Of a stretch of DNA of 61,716 bases, positions 1 through 10,456 are shown one piece after another. The position numbers were made by a program, and so were the translations under genes. A model generated the notes under the pieces. It did not search any database. It saw only the letters and a program-made list of their open reading frames with translations, and was not told the DNA's origin. The first letter of the stretch is position 1; every line of letters starts with the position of its first letter. Location of the stretch: positions 1 to 61,716 of the forward strand of contig JACWEB010000003.1 of the NCBI GenBank assembly GCA_014653715.1. Reading direction: 5' to 3'. Source of the DNA: Pelagibacterales bacterium SAG-MED31 (lineage in GTDB: Bacteria > Pseudomonadota > Alphaproteobacteria > HIMB59 > GCA-002718135).

Positions 1-2
1 AT

Positions 3-551
3 ACAAATGTTGCTGGTTTTTTTAATTCCTTAAAGGATGGCTTAAATGCACCTCTGCAAGGAATGAGTATAGCATTTAGTAGTTCGTTACTAGGACTAGC
101 AGGTTCATTAATTCTTGGTTTTATGGATATAAATCTTGGCCAGGCTCAAAATAAATTTAGTTTATTTTTTGAAAAAATATTAGAGAATAACTCTATTCCT
201 GATTTTCTTAATTCATCATCTTCAGATAACTTAAATCAACAAGCGTTGCAAAAAATATATGATAATCTGGATAGCATTGTTTATTCATTAAAAAAAACCT
301 CTGAAAATCAAAATGATATTAATAATAATTTATCACAATTAAATTCTCAAATTAAAAATATTAATAACCATTCAGTTGCAATAGATGAAAAACTATCAAA
401 TTTTTTATCTACTCAATTAAATACTCAATCAAGTATTTTACAGCTTATAAATAAAATTAATGAACAAGGTATTTTAGATAATTCAACTAAAAAAATATTT
501 GAAGATTTAAGTCTCAGTATTCAAGAACTTAACGCTAATAATAAAAAATAA
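3..551 (+). CDS. MotA/TolQ/ExbB-like inner-membrane protein, C-terminal part (5' truncated by window edge)
   Basis: Frame is open upstream of the listed ATG (TNVAGFFNSLKDGLNAPLQGMSIAFSSSLLGLAGSLILGF). The GMSIAFSSSLLGLAGS stretch resembles the last TM of MotA/ExbB proteins. Followed directly by an OmpA/MotB-like gene. Confidence 0.6.
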   Translation, partial: TNVAGFFNSLKDGLNAPLQGMSIAFSSSLLGLAGSLILGFMDINLGQAQNKFSLFFEKILENNSIPDFLNSSSSDNLNQQALQKIYDNLDSIVYSLKKTSENQNDINNNLSQLNSQIKNINNHSVAIDEKLSNFLSTQLNTQSSILQLINKINEQGILDNSTKKIFEDLSLSIQELNANNKK

Positions 552-553
552 TA

Positions 554-2572
554 ATGGCATCAAGGTCTTTAAGAAATAGACTTGGTGAATCAACTAATAT
601 TTGGCCAGGGTTTGTAGATGTTTTAGCCACATTATTGATAGTTATTATCTTTGTTCTGATGGTTTTTACTGTATCTCAAATTTATTTAAGCGATGCTATA
701 TCGGGAAGAGATAAAGCATTGCAAGAGCTTAGAATACAAATAAGCGAATTATCCAAAATTATTCAATCTGAAGTTGGTGAAAAGAAAAAGGCTCTTGAAA
801 CTTTATCTGAAACAGAGTCATTATTAAGTGGGGTTCAAACAGATTTAGGAAAGCAAGAGTTAATTACTAAAGGATTACAAACAGATCTTGCCAAAAAAAG
901 TGCTGAAATATTTATTCAAGAGCAAAATATACTTGCTCTTTCTGGTCAAATAACAGAACTTTTAAGTGAATTGCGAATTGTTGCAAAAGCTCTTGAAGTT
1001 TATGAGGGATTAGATACTGCTGTATTAGACACAGAAGGACTAGGTCAGAAAATTAATAAAGCTTTAGCAACTAGGATAGATCAATTAAAGAAACTTAATA
1101 CAAAGCTAGATGAAACAAATAAGAAACTTGCAATAAGCCAAACAAATCTAAATGAAAAAGTTAATGAATTAAACATAACAAATAAAAATTTAAAAGAACT
1201 TAATAATCAACTAGATGAAACAAATATAAAACTTGAAATAAGTGAAAATGATCTTAATCAGAAAATCAATGAATTAAACATAACAAATAAAAATTTAAAA
1301 GAACTTAATAATCAACTAGATGAAACAAATATAAAACTTGAAATAAGTGAAAATGATCTTAATCAGAAAATCAATGAATTAAATATTAAAAATGAGAACT
1401 TGATTGCGATTAATGAAAGTTTGGGTTTAGAGGATGGGGATATAACTGAGCAGTTACAAGCTATTAAAAATAAAAATCAAGAACTTTTGGATTTAAATAA
1501 AAATTTATTAATCTCACAAAAAGAAACTCAAGAAACTCTAAGTTTGTTAGAACAAACAAATTTAGAGCTTTCACTAAGAGATGAAGAACTTCAAAATCAA
1601 ATAAGTCAATATCAGGCTCTTATGAATGATTTATTAGAAATTAATGATAGTCTTGGGCTTAAAGATGCGACACTTAAAGAACAATTAGATGCAATTAGGT
1701 ATAAGAATCAGGAATTAGCTAGGCTCAATCAAAATCTTATCAATAAAGATAATACTATATTTGACTTGAGGGGAAAAATTATTGAATTGAATAATGTTTT
1801 ATCAATTTCGGATGCAAAAAGAATAGATCAGGAATTGGAAATTGCATTACTAAAGAAAAATATAGAAAACATTGAAAATGTTAGAATCCAAGAAAATGAA
1901 ATCTCTAATAACCAAATAGAAGAAATGGAAATTCAAGCCTCTCAAACTTTTGAACAAATTGCAATATTATCAGATGAAATTGAAAATTTAAAAAATGAAA
2001 TAGTTACATTGAATATGGCCTTAGAAGCAAGTGAAGAAGAAACTGTTTCTAAAAATCTTGAAATTGAAATATTGGGTGAAAGACTTAACAAAGCATTAAC
2101 TTCTAAGATATTTGAGTTGCAAAAATACCGATCTGAATTTTTTGGTAAATTACAAAATTTATTAGGTGATAGGGATGACATTAAGGTTGTGGGTGATAGA
2201 TTTATTTTTGAGTCTGAGCTGTTATTTGACTCAGCATCAGCAAATCTGCAAGAAAAAGGAAAACAAAAATTAAAAGAAATAGCAATGACCTTAATGGAAA
2301 CAACAATACAAATACCAACAGATATTGATTGGATTATCCAAGTTGAAGGACATACTGATAAAAGACCAATTAACACTAATCAGTTTCCTTCTAACTGGGA
2401 GTTATCAACTGCTAGAGCAAATTCTGTTTTAAAATTATTACTTGAGATAGGCTTTTCACCAACAAGACTTGCCGCAGCAGGTTATGGAGAGTTTTATCCT
2501 ATTAGTGATGGTGAAACCAAAGAAGATTATCAGCAAAATAGAAGAATTGAATTAAAATTGACCTCTCGCTAG
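554..2572 (+). CDS. MotB/OmpA-like protein: N-terminal TM helix, long coiled-coil stalk, C-terminal OmpA peptidoglycan-binding domain
   Basis: N-terminal GFVDVLATLLIVIIFVLMVF; heptad-rich middle; C-terminal VEGHTDKRPI...NWELSTARANSVLKLL...GYGEFYPI...NRRIELKL is a classic OmpA/MotB signature. Confidence 0.85.
   Translation: MASRSLRNRLGESTNIWPGFVDVLATLLIVIIFVLMVFTVSQIYLSDAISGRDKALQELRIQISELSKIIQSEVGEKKKALETLSETESLLSGVQTDLGKQELITKGLQTDLAKKSAEIFIQEQNILALSGQITELLSELRIVAKALEVYEGLDTAVLDTEGLGQKINKALATRIDQLKKLNTKLDETNKKLAISQTNLNEKVNELNITNKNLKELNNQLDETNIKLEISENDLNQKINELNITNKNLKELNNQLDETNIKLEISENDLNQKINELNIKNENLIAINESLGLEDGDITEQLQAIKNKNQELLDLNKNLLISQKETQETLSLLEQTNLELSLRDEELQNQISQYQALMNDLLEINDSLGLKDATLKEQLDAIRYKNQELARLNQNLINKDNTIFDLRGKIIELNNVLSISDAKRIDQELEIALLKKNIENIENVRIQENEISNNQIEEMEIQASQTFEQIAILSDEIENLKNEIVTLNMALEASEEETVSKNLEIEILGERLNKALTSKIFELQKYRSEFFGKLQNLLGDRDDIKVVGDRFIFESELLFDSASANLQEKGKQKLKEIAMTLMETTIQIPTDIDWIIQVEGHTDKRPINTNQFPSNWELSTARANSVLKLLLEIGFSPTRLAAAGYGEFYPISDGETKEDYQQNRRIELKLTSR
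1166..1375 (+). repeat. Exact tandem duplication of a 105-bp unit (35 codons) inside the coiled-coil stalk
   Basis: 1166-1270 and 1271-1375 read identically (gaattaaacataacaaataaaaatttaaaagaac...cagaaaatcaat). A degenerate related copy lies just upstream (about 1090-1165). Confidence 0.95.
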
Positions 2573-2613
2573 CTGCCTTAAATTAAACATAAAGTTTTCT
2601 TATTTCAATTATT

Positions 2614-3114
2614 ATGAAATTATTTTTAGGAGTTTTGTTTTTACTTTTTTCAAATTTTTCTTATGCAGGTTGTGATGATCAACCTTCCAATGAAGTTGAT
2701 TGGACAAATTGTAATTTTGTAGAAAATCTTGATTTGATTGGTGTTGGTTTAGCAAATGCTAAAATGTCAGGTGTTAATTTATCATTAGCTAATTTAGAAA
2801 AATCTCAATTAAATAATTCTGATCTTTCTGTTGGAAACTTCATATTTGCTAACTTTAGTAATTCTAATTTATATGCTTCAAATCTACAGGGCGCTAACTG
2901 TAATAATGCAAATTTTGAAAATGCAAACTTAGCAAAAGTAAATTTTGAAGGAGCAAATCTTTTTACTTCATCATTCAAAGGTGCTAATCTCTACGAAGCT
3001 AACCTATTAGGCGCAAATATTTCAGGAGCTGTTTTTGATGAAGCTAATTTATCCAGTGCCATCTGGATAGATGGGAAAAAATGCGCTTTAGGATCAATAG
3101 GTATTTGTAATTAA
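2614..3114 (+). CDS. Secreted pentapeptide-repeat protein
   Basis: Signal peptide MKLFLGVLFLLFSNFSYAG followed by A(N/D)LxxA pentapeptide repeats (ANLEKSQLNNSDL...GANLYEANLLGANISGAVFDEANL). Confidence 0.85.
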   Translation: MKLFLGVLFLLFSNFSYAGCDDQPSNEVDWTNCNFVENLDLIGVGLANAKMSGVNLSLANLEKSQLNNSDLSVGNFIFANFSNSNLYASNLQGANCNNANFENANLAKVNFEGANLFTSSFKGANLYEANLLGANISGAVFDEANLSSAIWIDGKKCALGSIGICN

Positions 3115-3185
3115 CAAAGAATTTATCCAATAGGTTTGATTTATAATTTACATTATGCATAATTTAATGCAGAAATTCATTTATT

Positions 3186-4088
3186 ATGCATTCCAATAAT
3201 TATTTTAATGCTTTTATCTTAGTTTTTCTTGCTGGTTTATTCTGGAGTTTTGGAGTTGTAACCGTAAGATATATGGTTGATGCTCATGATTTTGTTTTTC
3301 AGTATCTATTTTATAGAGGAATATCTATTGCAATTATCTTATTAATTTATCTATTTTTAAAAGAAGGCTTAGACTTTTATAAAAATTTTTTTCGAATTGG
3401 GATTTCAGGTATTTTAGGTGGTATATTTTTGGCTACAGCTTTTACAGGTTTTATTTTCTCTATAACAATGACAACTGCAGCAGTTACCTTATTTATGCTT
3501 GCAGCAATGCCTTTTATTGCTGCTATAGCTGGATATTTTATTTTAGGAGAAACACTTCGAAGAACAACATTATTTTCTATGGTTGTTGCTTTTTTTGGTG
3601 TTTGTATAATGATTTTTAATGATAGTATTTCAGGAAGTGCACTTGGGGCAATTATTGGTTTTATTTCAGCAACAGGTTTTGCTCTATATTCTGTTACTAT
3701 AAGATGGAAACCTGAAACTCCTAAATTTACTACTGTTGTTTTAGCTGGCTTATTTTGTGCTTTGTTTTCTTTTTGCGTTCTAGGTTTTTCTTTTAAACCT
3801 TTTACCTCAATGCCATCCATAAATAGTTATTTGAGTTTATTGCATGGTCTCATCGTTGCAACAGGTTTGATTTTATACACCTTGGGTGCAAAATATTTAC
3901 CTTCTGCTGAGTTAACACTATTATCATTAATGGAAGTTGTAGGTGGTGTTATTTGGGTATGGATACCTATCTTTGGAATTAATGAAGTTCCAAGTTTTAC
4001 TGTTGTTCTTGGAGGAGTGGTTATTACTTCTGCTGTTTTATTTCATGGCTATGGCGCTAGGAAAAAAAGAGAACCGGTTTTACCCTAG
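3186..4088 (+). CDS. EamA/DMT-family transporter
   Basis: About 10 TM helices, duplicated EamA layout ([40 protein letters not shown]). Confidence 0.8.
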   Translation: MHSNNYFNAFILVFLAGLFWSFGVVTVRYMVDAHDFVFQYLFYRGISIAIILLIYLFLKEGLDFYKNFFRIGISGILGGIFLATAFTGFIFSITMTTAAVTLFMLAAMPFIAAIAGYFILGETLRRTTLFSMVVAFFGVCIMIFNDSISGSALGAIIGFISATGFALYSVTIRWKPETPKFTTVVLAGLFCALFSFCVLGFSFKPFTSMPSINSYLSLLHGLIVATGLILYTLGAKYLPSAELTLLSLMEVVGGVIWVWIPIFGINEVPSFTVVLGGVVITSAVLFHGYGARKKREPVLP

Positions 4089-5320
4089 TTGTTTACTTGA
4101 AGTTTAGTGGAATTTTTTCTTGGTAAACTTAAATCAGACCATACTTTATCAAGACATTTTACCATATTATCAATATGTTCTTTTCGATGTTTAGGGGTTA
4201 CTGTAATTCTTAATCTCTCTAAACCTTTAGGAACTGTAGGATAAAAAATTGGTTGAGCATAGATGCCATGATCTTCGATTAGTTTTTCGGATACTTTTTT
4301 ACATAAAAACGGGTCATTAATCATTACAGAGATAATATGACTATTTGTATCAATATACGGAATAGCTATTGATTCTAGAAGCTGCCTAATAGTTGAAGCG
4401 TTTTCATGAATTTTAATACGTAGCTGGTCTGCTAAAGATACAATATCAACAGATTTGCTAGCTCCTGCAGCTATTGAAGGACATATAGATGTTGTGAAAA
4501 TAAATCCTGGGGCAAAGCTTCGTATATAATCTATGATTTCTTTACTAGCAGCTATATATCCACCCATTTGTCCATAAGCTTTAGCTAATGTTCCATTGAT
4601 AATATCAATTTCATGATCTACTTTCATTTCTACTGCGATACCTTTTCCTTCTTCTCCATAAAGTCCAACAGAATGAACTTCATCAAGATATGTCATTGCT
4701 CCATATTTCTTTGCAAGCTCAACAATTTTGATTATTGGTGATCGTATACCTTCCATTGAGTAAAGACTTTCAAAAACAATAAGTTTTGGGTGATCTGTAT
4801 TAGCTGATTTAAGAAGTTCTTCTAGATGATCAACATCATTATGATTAAATATATGGCAAGTCGCACCGCTATTCTTTATTCCTTGTATTAAAGAAGCATG
4901 ATTAAGTTCATCAGAAAATATTTCTAAATTTTTAATTTTTTTGCCCAATGTCCAGAGAGTAGATTGATTAGCTGTGTATGCTGATGCAAATAAAAGGGCA
5001 TTCTCTTTGTTGTGCACATTGGCAAGTTTTTCTTCAAGCGCTGTATGATATGAGCTTGTTCCAGAAATATTTCTTGTTCCACCAGAACCAGAACCGATTT
5101 CTAAAAGTGTCTTAACTGTTTCATTGACAACTTCAGGATGCTGACTCATATTGAGGTAGTCATTTGAGCACCAAACCTCAACATCTCTTTCATTTTCACC
5201 TTGAGTTTCATCTGCTTTTGGGAATTTTTTTATTGGACGGTCAATTTCTCTAAATTGACGATACAAGCCTTCTTCTTTTAATTTTTTTAATTCTGAACGA
5301 AAGAAATTGATATATTTCAT
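4085..5320 (-). CDS. hemA: 5-aminolevulinate synthase (ALAS, C4 pathway)
   Basis: alpha-oxoamine synthase fold; [18 protein letters not shown]-lysine motif, [29 protein letters not shown]. Start set at MKYINFF (5320), as the upstream 29 codons do not look coding. Confidence 0.85.
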   Translation of the reverse strand: MKYINFFRSELKKLKEEGLYRQFREIDRPIKKFPKADETQGENERDVEVWCSNDYLNMSQHPEVVNETVKTLLEIGSGSGGTRNISGTSSYHTALEEKLANVHNKENALLFASAYTANQSTLWTLGKKIKNLEIFSDELNHASLIQGIKNSGATCHIFNHNDVDHLEELLKSANTDHPKLIVFESLYSMEGIRSPIIKIVELAKKYGAMTYLDEVHSVGLYGEEGKGIAVEMKVDHEIDIINGTLAKAYGQMGGYIAASKEIIDYIRSFAPGFIFTTSICPSIAAGASKSVDIVSLADQLRIKIHENASTIRQLLESIAIPYIDTNSHIISVMINDPFLCKKVSEKLIEDHGIYAQPIFYPTVPKGLERLRITVTPKHRKEHIDNMVKCLDKVWSDLSLPRKNSTKLQVNN

Positions 5321-5391
5321 TAACTTGTAGTTAAAGGTTAATTTTAAAAAACCAAGGTTATAATTTGCAATATTGTCACAGTGGTAATTAC

Positions 5392-5949
5392 TTAATCCTT
5401 TCCCCAAAAACTAATTCTATTCCAAACACCATATTTGTCTCCATTTATGAATCGATGGTATAAACCTGCACTTAAATGAATTCCAAACACAATTATAAGA
5501 GCAATCATTGATTGATAATGAAACTGAACAAAAGTTGGATACATTTCAAAATTAGTTTCTATAAATTTAGGCACAGTTATTAGTCCAAGTAGTTGAACAT
5601 CAAAACCACCTGCTTGAGTCATCATTGTGCCTTGAACCGGTATCCAAATTACTAGGGCATAAAGTAAGGTATGAATAACTCTTGAGGCATATCTGTGAAA
5701 TTTAGAGAGTGTGGAAGTATCTGGTTTTGAATTAAAAAATTTCCAAATTAGTCTCAAAACTACTATCGTAAATATAATTGTTCCGATAATTTTATGGATT
5801 CCAATAAATCCTATTTTAGCAGGGGAGAATTCCATATTGTGAAGGTTAAAACCTGTAAATATTTGCCATATTAATAATAAAGCTAGAACCCAATGGAAAC
5901 TTTTTGCTATTAAACCCCAAGAATTTTGAGTTGCTTTGATACTTTTCAT
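5392..5949 (-). CDS. Cytochrome b561 (bacterial CybB-like)
   Basis: [56 protein letters not shown]: four-helix b561 with His ligands. Confidence 0.8.
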   Translation of the reverse strand: MKSIKATQNSWGLIAKSFHWVLALLLIWQIFTGFNLHNMEFSPAKIGFIGIHKIIGTIIFTIVVLRLIWKFFNSKPDTSTLSKFHRYASRVIHTLLYALVIWIPVQGTMMTQAGGFDVQLLGLITVPKFIETNFEMYPTFVQFHYQSMIALIIVFGIHLSAGLYHRFINGDKYGVWNRISFWGKD

Positions 5950-6090
5950 ATTAATCCTTTTTTTGGAATTTATTTATAAACTAATTTAATAGAGTTATAA
6001 TTTTTTGCAAGAAGGCTATATTTTCATACTAGTCTATATTAATATTAATTAGTCTAATAGATTAGTGTCTAAAAAAGTTTATATACAATT

Positions 6091-7626
6091 ATGGTTTTGG
6101 AAAATTTAAATATACTCTCAAGAAAAAGTGATCTTGCTGTAATTCAAGCTCGTGAATTTGGACAAATTTTATCATCTAATTTTCCATCTATAAAATTAAA
6201 TTATATTACAAAAAGTACTTCAGGGGATAAAGATTTAAAAACACCGTTATCAGAAATGCCAACTGAGGGTGTATTTACTGATGATTTGAGAGATGAATTA
6301 ATAAAAAAAAATTGTGATATCATAATCCATTCTTGGAAAGATTTACCTCTGGATGTTGGAAGTGATACTGAAGTTGCAATTACTTTAGATCGAGCTGATG
6401 AAAGAGATTTATTATTTATAAAAAAAAATAGTACTAAAAAAATTAATCAAAAAAATTCAATTTCTATCTTCTCATCATCACCTAGACGACAGTATAATTT
6501 AGAAAATTTTATTAAAAACTATTTACCATTTAAAATTAAAAATATTAAATTTGAAAATATAAGAGGTAATATACTTACAAGATTTAAAAAATTTACAGAG
6601 GGTAATGTTGATGGCTTTGTTGTTGCAAAAGCTGCAATTGATAGACTTCTTAACGCAGATCAAATTGATTTTCCTGATACTAAAAAAAACTTACTTTCAT
6701 ACATTAATGAATGTTTATGGAGTGTAATACCACTCTCCATAAACCCATCATCACCAGGTCAAGGAGCATTAGCAGTTGAGATTCGAACCGAAGATACTGA
6801 TTTAAAAAAAATTTTGTCAAAAATTAATAATATAGTAGACTACAAAAATGTAACTCTTGAAAGGGACGAGCTTCAAAAATATGGAGGTGGCTGTCATCAA
6901 AAAATTGGAGTATCCTATAAAAATACTCATTTTGGAAAAGTTAAATTTAGTAAAGGGGAAAAAGAAGACGGATCATCATTTTATGAAAAAACTATTTATG
7001 AAAATAATAACCCCCTATATGTGAAGCCAACATCTATCACTGAGATATTTCCTGAACATCTGAGTGATTATAATTTCTTTAATAGAAAAGTAATTGAGAG
7101 TAGTGTTAAAGAATTATCTGAAACAAAAGACAAATGTATCTGGGTTTCAAGACAAAGTGCTTTGCCTAAAGGCGCAAGTATAGATAAATCTAATATTATT
7201 TGGGTCAGCGGATTAGAAACTTGGAAAAATATTGCAGAAAAAGGAATATGGGTAAATGGTTCTGCAGATGGTTTAGGTGAAGACATAGATCCCAAAACTA
7301 AATCTTTAACAAATAATGAATGGATAAAATTAACACATTTAGATTCACCTGTCTCAAGAATCAGAAATGTTATTCATACATATGTGTTAGAAAAAAATGA
7401 AATTTCTTTAAATCTCGAAAATAAAAACTATTTTTATTGGATGAGCTCAAGTGCCTTTAAGTATGCAATTACTAAATATCCAAATATACTAAATAAATTT
7501 CATTTTTGTGGGCCAGGGAATACCTATAATGAGATTAAAAAAATATTGGGTGATGGTTCTAAGAATTTATTCATAGAACTTTCATACAAGGAGTGGAAAA
7601 ATAACATTCTTCCTTCAATTGATTAA
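6091..7626 (+). CDS. hemC: Porphobilinogen deaminase (HemC) fused to a C-terminal region resembling uroporphyrinogen-III synthase (HemD)
   Basis: HemC motifs ILSRKSDLAVIQA, IHSWKDLP, SSPRR, SSPGQGALAVE, and cofactor Cys in GGGCHQKIG. About 180-aa C-terminal extension with FYWMSSSAFKYAI...FHFCGPGNTYNEIKKIL reminiscent of HemD. Confidence 0.75.
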   Translation: MVLENLNILSRKSDLAVIQAREFGQILSSNFPSIKLNYITKSTSGDKDLKTPLSEMPTEGVFTDDLRDELIKKNCDIIIHSWKDLPLDVGSDTEVAITLDRADERDLLFIKKNSTKKINQKNSISIFSSSPRRQYNLENFIKNYLPFKIKNIKFENIRGNILTRFKKFTEGNVDGFVVAKAAIDRLLNADQIDFPDTKKNLLSYINECLWSVIPLSINPSSPGQGALAVEIRTEDTDLKKILSKINNIVDYKNVTLERDELQKYGGGCHQKIGVSYKNTHFGKVKFSKGEKEDGSSFYEKTIYENNNPLYVKPTSITEIFPEHLSDYNFFNRKVIESSVKELSETKDKCIWVSRQSALPKGASIDKSNIIWVSGLETWKNIAEKGIWVNGSADGLGEDIDPKTKSLTNNEWIKLTHLDSPVSRIRNVIHTYVLEKNEISLNLENKNYFYWMSSSAFKYAITKYPNILNKFHFCGPGNTYNEIKKILGDGSKNLFIELSYKEWKNNILPSID

Positions 7627-8624
7627 TGGCTAATAATAAATTTTATAACGCATTAAACAAAGTGCCTCAATCAACACCACCGATATGGTTCATGCGTCAA
7701 GCAGGAAGATATCATTCGCATTATCAGCAACTTAAACTCAAATATACTTTTGAAGAATTATGTAAAAATGCTGAACTAGCCGCAGAAGTTGCCTGTGGGC
7801 CAGTTGAAGAATTTGATTTTGATGTTGCGATACTTTTTAGTGATATATTATTTGTCTTAGAGGGTCTTGGTTTAGAATTGGAATTTAATCCTGGGCCAGT
7901 ATTTAAAGAAGAACTAAATCCAGAGAATTACAAAAAATTTAATGATATAGATAAAGCTATTGAACATATGTCTTTTCAAAGAGATGCAATAAAATTTACA
8001 AGACAAAAACTTGCCAAAGATAAAAGTCTTATAGGGTTTGTTGGAGGTTTATGGACCATTTTACGATTTGCCACGGGACAAAATAAAGAAAAGAAAAATT
8101 TTCAAAATTTTTATACAGATTTTATGGAAACAACTCTTCTTGAGGTATTAAAGAGAAATATTAGATTGCAGCTGGATGCTGGGGCAGAAGTAGTAATGAT
8201 GTTTGATAGCGGGATATCGTCTTTAGATAATGATCTTTTTAGAGGGAAGTATCAGCTTCTCTTGAAAAATATATCTAATTCATTTCCTAATAAAGTTGGT
8301 TATTATGCTAGAGGTAAAAACTATAATGAAATTTCTTATTTATCAGATCTTCCTTTTGCTGGAATTGGTGTAGATAACGGCATTGACTTGCAACAAATTT
8401 TTTTGAATTCTAAATTTGGTTTCATTCAAGGTAATTTTAATGAAAATCATCTATTACTTGATGCTGTCGAGCTAGCGAGTGAACTTAAAATATATTCAGA
8501 GTTTATGAAAAATATGGATAATTTAAATGGATGGGTTTGTGGCTTAGGTCATGGCATTAACAAAATTACTCCTGAGAAAAATGTTCATTTATTTATAGAA
8601 ACAATCAGAAAAAATTTTAGTTAA
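7626..8624 (+). CDS. hemE: Uroporphyrinogen decarboxylase
   Basis: PIWFMRQAGRY, FSDILF, GFVGGLWTI, GLGHGINKITPEKNV. Confidence 0.95.
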   Translation: MANNKFYNALNKVPQSTPPIWFMRQAGRYHSHYQQLKLKYTFEELCKNAELAAEVACGPVEEFDFDVAILFSDILFVLEGLGLELEFNPGPVFKEELNPENYKKFNDIDKAIEHMSFQRDAIKFTRQKLAKDKSLIGFVGGLWTILRFATGQNKEKKNFQNFYTDFMETTLLEVLKRNIRLQLDAGAEVVMMFDSGISSLDNDLFRGKYQLLLKNISNSFPNKVGYYARGKNYNEISYLSDLPFAGIGVDNGIDLQQIFLNSKFGFIQGNFNENHLLLDAVELASELKIYSEFMKNMDNLNGWVCGLGHGINKITPEKNVHLFIETIRKNFS

Positions 8625-8629
8625 TTAAT

Positions 8630-9655
8630 ATGAAATATTTTGGTGAAAAAAACTATGAACACGGTAGCAAGGATAAAACGGGAGTTTTGATTACAAACCT
8701 AGGGACACCTGATGCTCCAAATGCTAAATCACTTAAAATATATTTAAATCAATTTCTTTCAGATCCAAGAGTAATAGAAATTCCAAAAATAATATGGCAA
8801 ATAATTTTAAAACTTATTATCTTACAAGTCAGACCAAGAAAATCTGCTGCTAATTATAAAAAAATTTGGACAGATAAAGGTTCTCCACTTTTAGATATTT
8901 CGCAAAGACAATTGGAAGGTGTTAAGAAAATAATATCAGAAAAATATCCGAACGTTGAGTTTGCTTTAGGAATGCGTTATGGCAATCCGTCTATTGAAAA
9001 GGCTTTAAACGATTTGAAAAACAAACAAGTAAGAAGACTACTAGTTTTGCCTTTATACCCCCAGTATTGTGCAGCTACAACAGCCAGTACATTTGATGAA
9101 GTAACAAACACTTTACAAAAATGGAGATGGATTCCTGAACTACGTTTTATTAATCAATATTTTGAAGAAGAAAAGTATATTGAAACTTTAGCGTCTTCTA
9201 TTGAAGATTTTTGGGGGAAAAATGGAAAGCCGCAAAAAATAATTTTTAGCTACCATGGCATTCCTAAAAGATATTTATCTAATGGTGATCCTTATCACTG
9301 CTTTTGTCTAAAGACGACTAGGTTAGTTAAAGAAAAAATGAAACTTAGTGATGATCAAATTATGACAACTTTTCAAAGTAGATTTGGAAGAGAGGAATGG
9401 TTACAACCTTATACTAGTGAAACATTAAAAGAGTTACCTGGTAAAGGTATAAAAGATATTCATATTATATCACCTGGGTTCAGCGCCGATTGTCTTGAAA
9501 CACTTGAGGAGCTTGAGGAAGAAAATAGAGAATATTTTATTGATTCTGGAGGGGAGAAATACAAATACATTCCTTGTCTTAATGATAATAAAGAACATTT
9601 AGATTTTATTTCACATCTTATTTTAAAAAATACTCATGGGTGGAATAAAGAATGA
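8630..9655 (+). CDS. hemH: Ferrochelatase
   Basis: GVLITNLGTPDAP, LPLYPQYCAATTAST, FSYHGIPKRY, TFQSRFGREEWLQPYT, SPGFSADCLETLEEL. Confidence 0.95.
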   Translation: MKYFGEKNYEHGSKDKTGVLITNLGTPDAPNAKSLKIYLNQFLSDPRVIEIPKIIWQIILKLIILQVRPRKSAANYKKIWTDKGSPLLDISQRQLEGVKKIISEKYPNVEFALGMRYGNPSIEKALNDLKNKQVRRLLVLPLYPQYCAATTASTFDEVTNTLQKWRWIPELRFINQYFEEEKYIETLASSIEDFWGKNGKPQKIIFSYHGIPKRYLSNGDPYHCFCLKTTRLVKEKMKLSDDQIMTTFQSRFGREEWLQPYTSETLKELPGKGIKDIHIISPGFSADCLETLEELEEENREYFIDSGGEKYKYIPCLNDNKEHLDFISHLILKNTHGWNKE

Positions 9656-10455
9656 CAGATTACAATTTTAATGAAGCAAAAAATTGGTTTGAAGAATTAC
9701 GTAATCAATTAATAAAAATAGTTTCCGAAATTGATGGCAGTGATTTTATTAAAACTAATTGGACCCATCGTCATCAAGGGGGAGGAACAATGGCAAAAAT
9801 TAAAGGATCAGTTATTGAAAAAGGTGGAGTGAACATATCATCTGTATCAGGAAAATTTAGTAGTCAAATGCAGGATAAAATTCCTGGAGCAAAAGATAAC
9901 CCTAATTATAAGGCCACTGGTATAAGTGTAGTATTGCACCCTATGTCCCCTAAAATTCCTTCTATGCATTTTAATACTCGTTATTTAATGACAACTGAAC
10001 AATGGTTTGGTGGGGGAATGGATATTACTCCTTGTATGGATTTTAAAAATTTAGAACTTTACCATCAAGGATTAAAAAATATATGTGATACGCATGACTC
10101 AAAAAAATATTCTGAATATAAGAAATGGTGTGATGATTATTTTTATCTTCCTCATCGAAAAGAAGCAAGGGGTGCAGGAGGTATATTTTTTGATTACTTA
10201 AAAAATGATTGGGAACAAGATTTTGAGTTTATTATGGATATTGGAAAATACTTTAGAGATTTCATTCAATCGACATTTTTGGAATTAAAAAATGAGAAAT
10301 GGAGTAATACAGAAAAAGATTTGCAACTAATAAAAAGAAGTCGTTATGCAGAGTTTAACTTACTTCATGATAGGGGAACTAAATTTGGTTTAGAGACAGG
10401 TGGTAATATTGATGCCATATTAATGTCTATGCCTCCTATTGCTAAATGGGATTAA
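9652..10455 (+). CDS. hemF: Oxygen-dependent coproporphyrinogen III oxidase
   Basis: GGGTMAKIKG, GGVNISSVSG, HFNTRYLMT, WFGGGMDITPC, FNLLHDRGTKFGLETGGN. Confidence 0.95.
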   Translation: MTDYNFNEAKNWFEELRNQLIKIVSEIDGSDFIKTNWTHRHQGGGTMAKIKGSVIEKGGVNISSVSGKFSSQMQDKIPGAKDNPNYKATGISVVLHPMSPKIPSMHFNTRYLMTTEQWFGGGMDITPCMDFKNLELYHQGLKNICDTHDSKKYSEYKKWCDDYFYLPHRKEARGAGGIFFDYLKNDWEQDFEFIMDIGKYFRDFIQSTFLELKNEKWSNTEKDLQLIKRSRYAEFNLLHDRGTKFGLETGGNIDAILMSMPPIAKWD

Positions 10456-10456
10456 A

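Noticed and set aside
1942-2376. 144-aa - strand ORF within the OmpA/MotB-like gene
   Set aside because: Antisense to a well-supported coding region; no recognisable motif.
3152-3163. ATTATGCATAAT palindrome upstream of the EamA gene, with a second partial copy at its start codon
   Set aside because: Short AT-rich palindrome; expected by chance in this composition and no regulator gene adjacent.
3377-3820. 147-aa - strand ORF inside the EamA transporter
   Set aside because: Shadow ORF; Lys/Ile-rich sequence is the complement of TM-helix codons.
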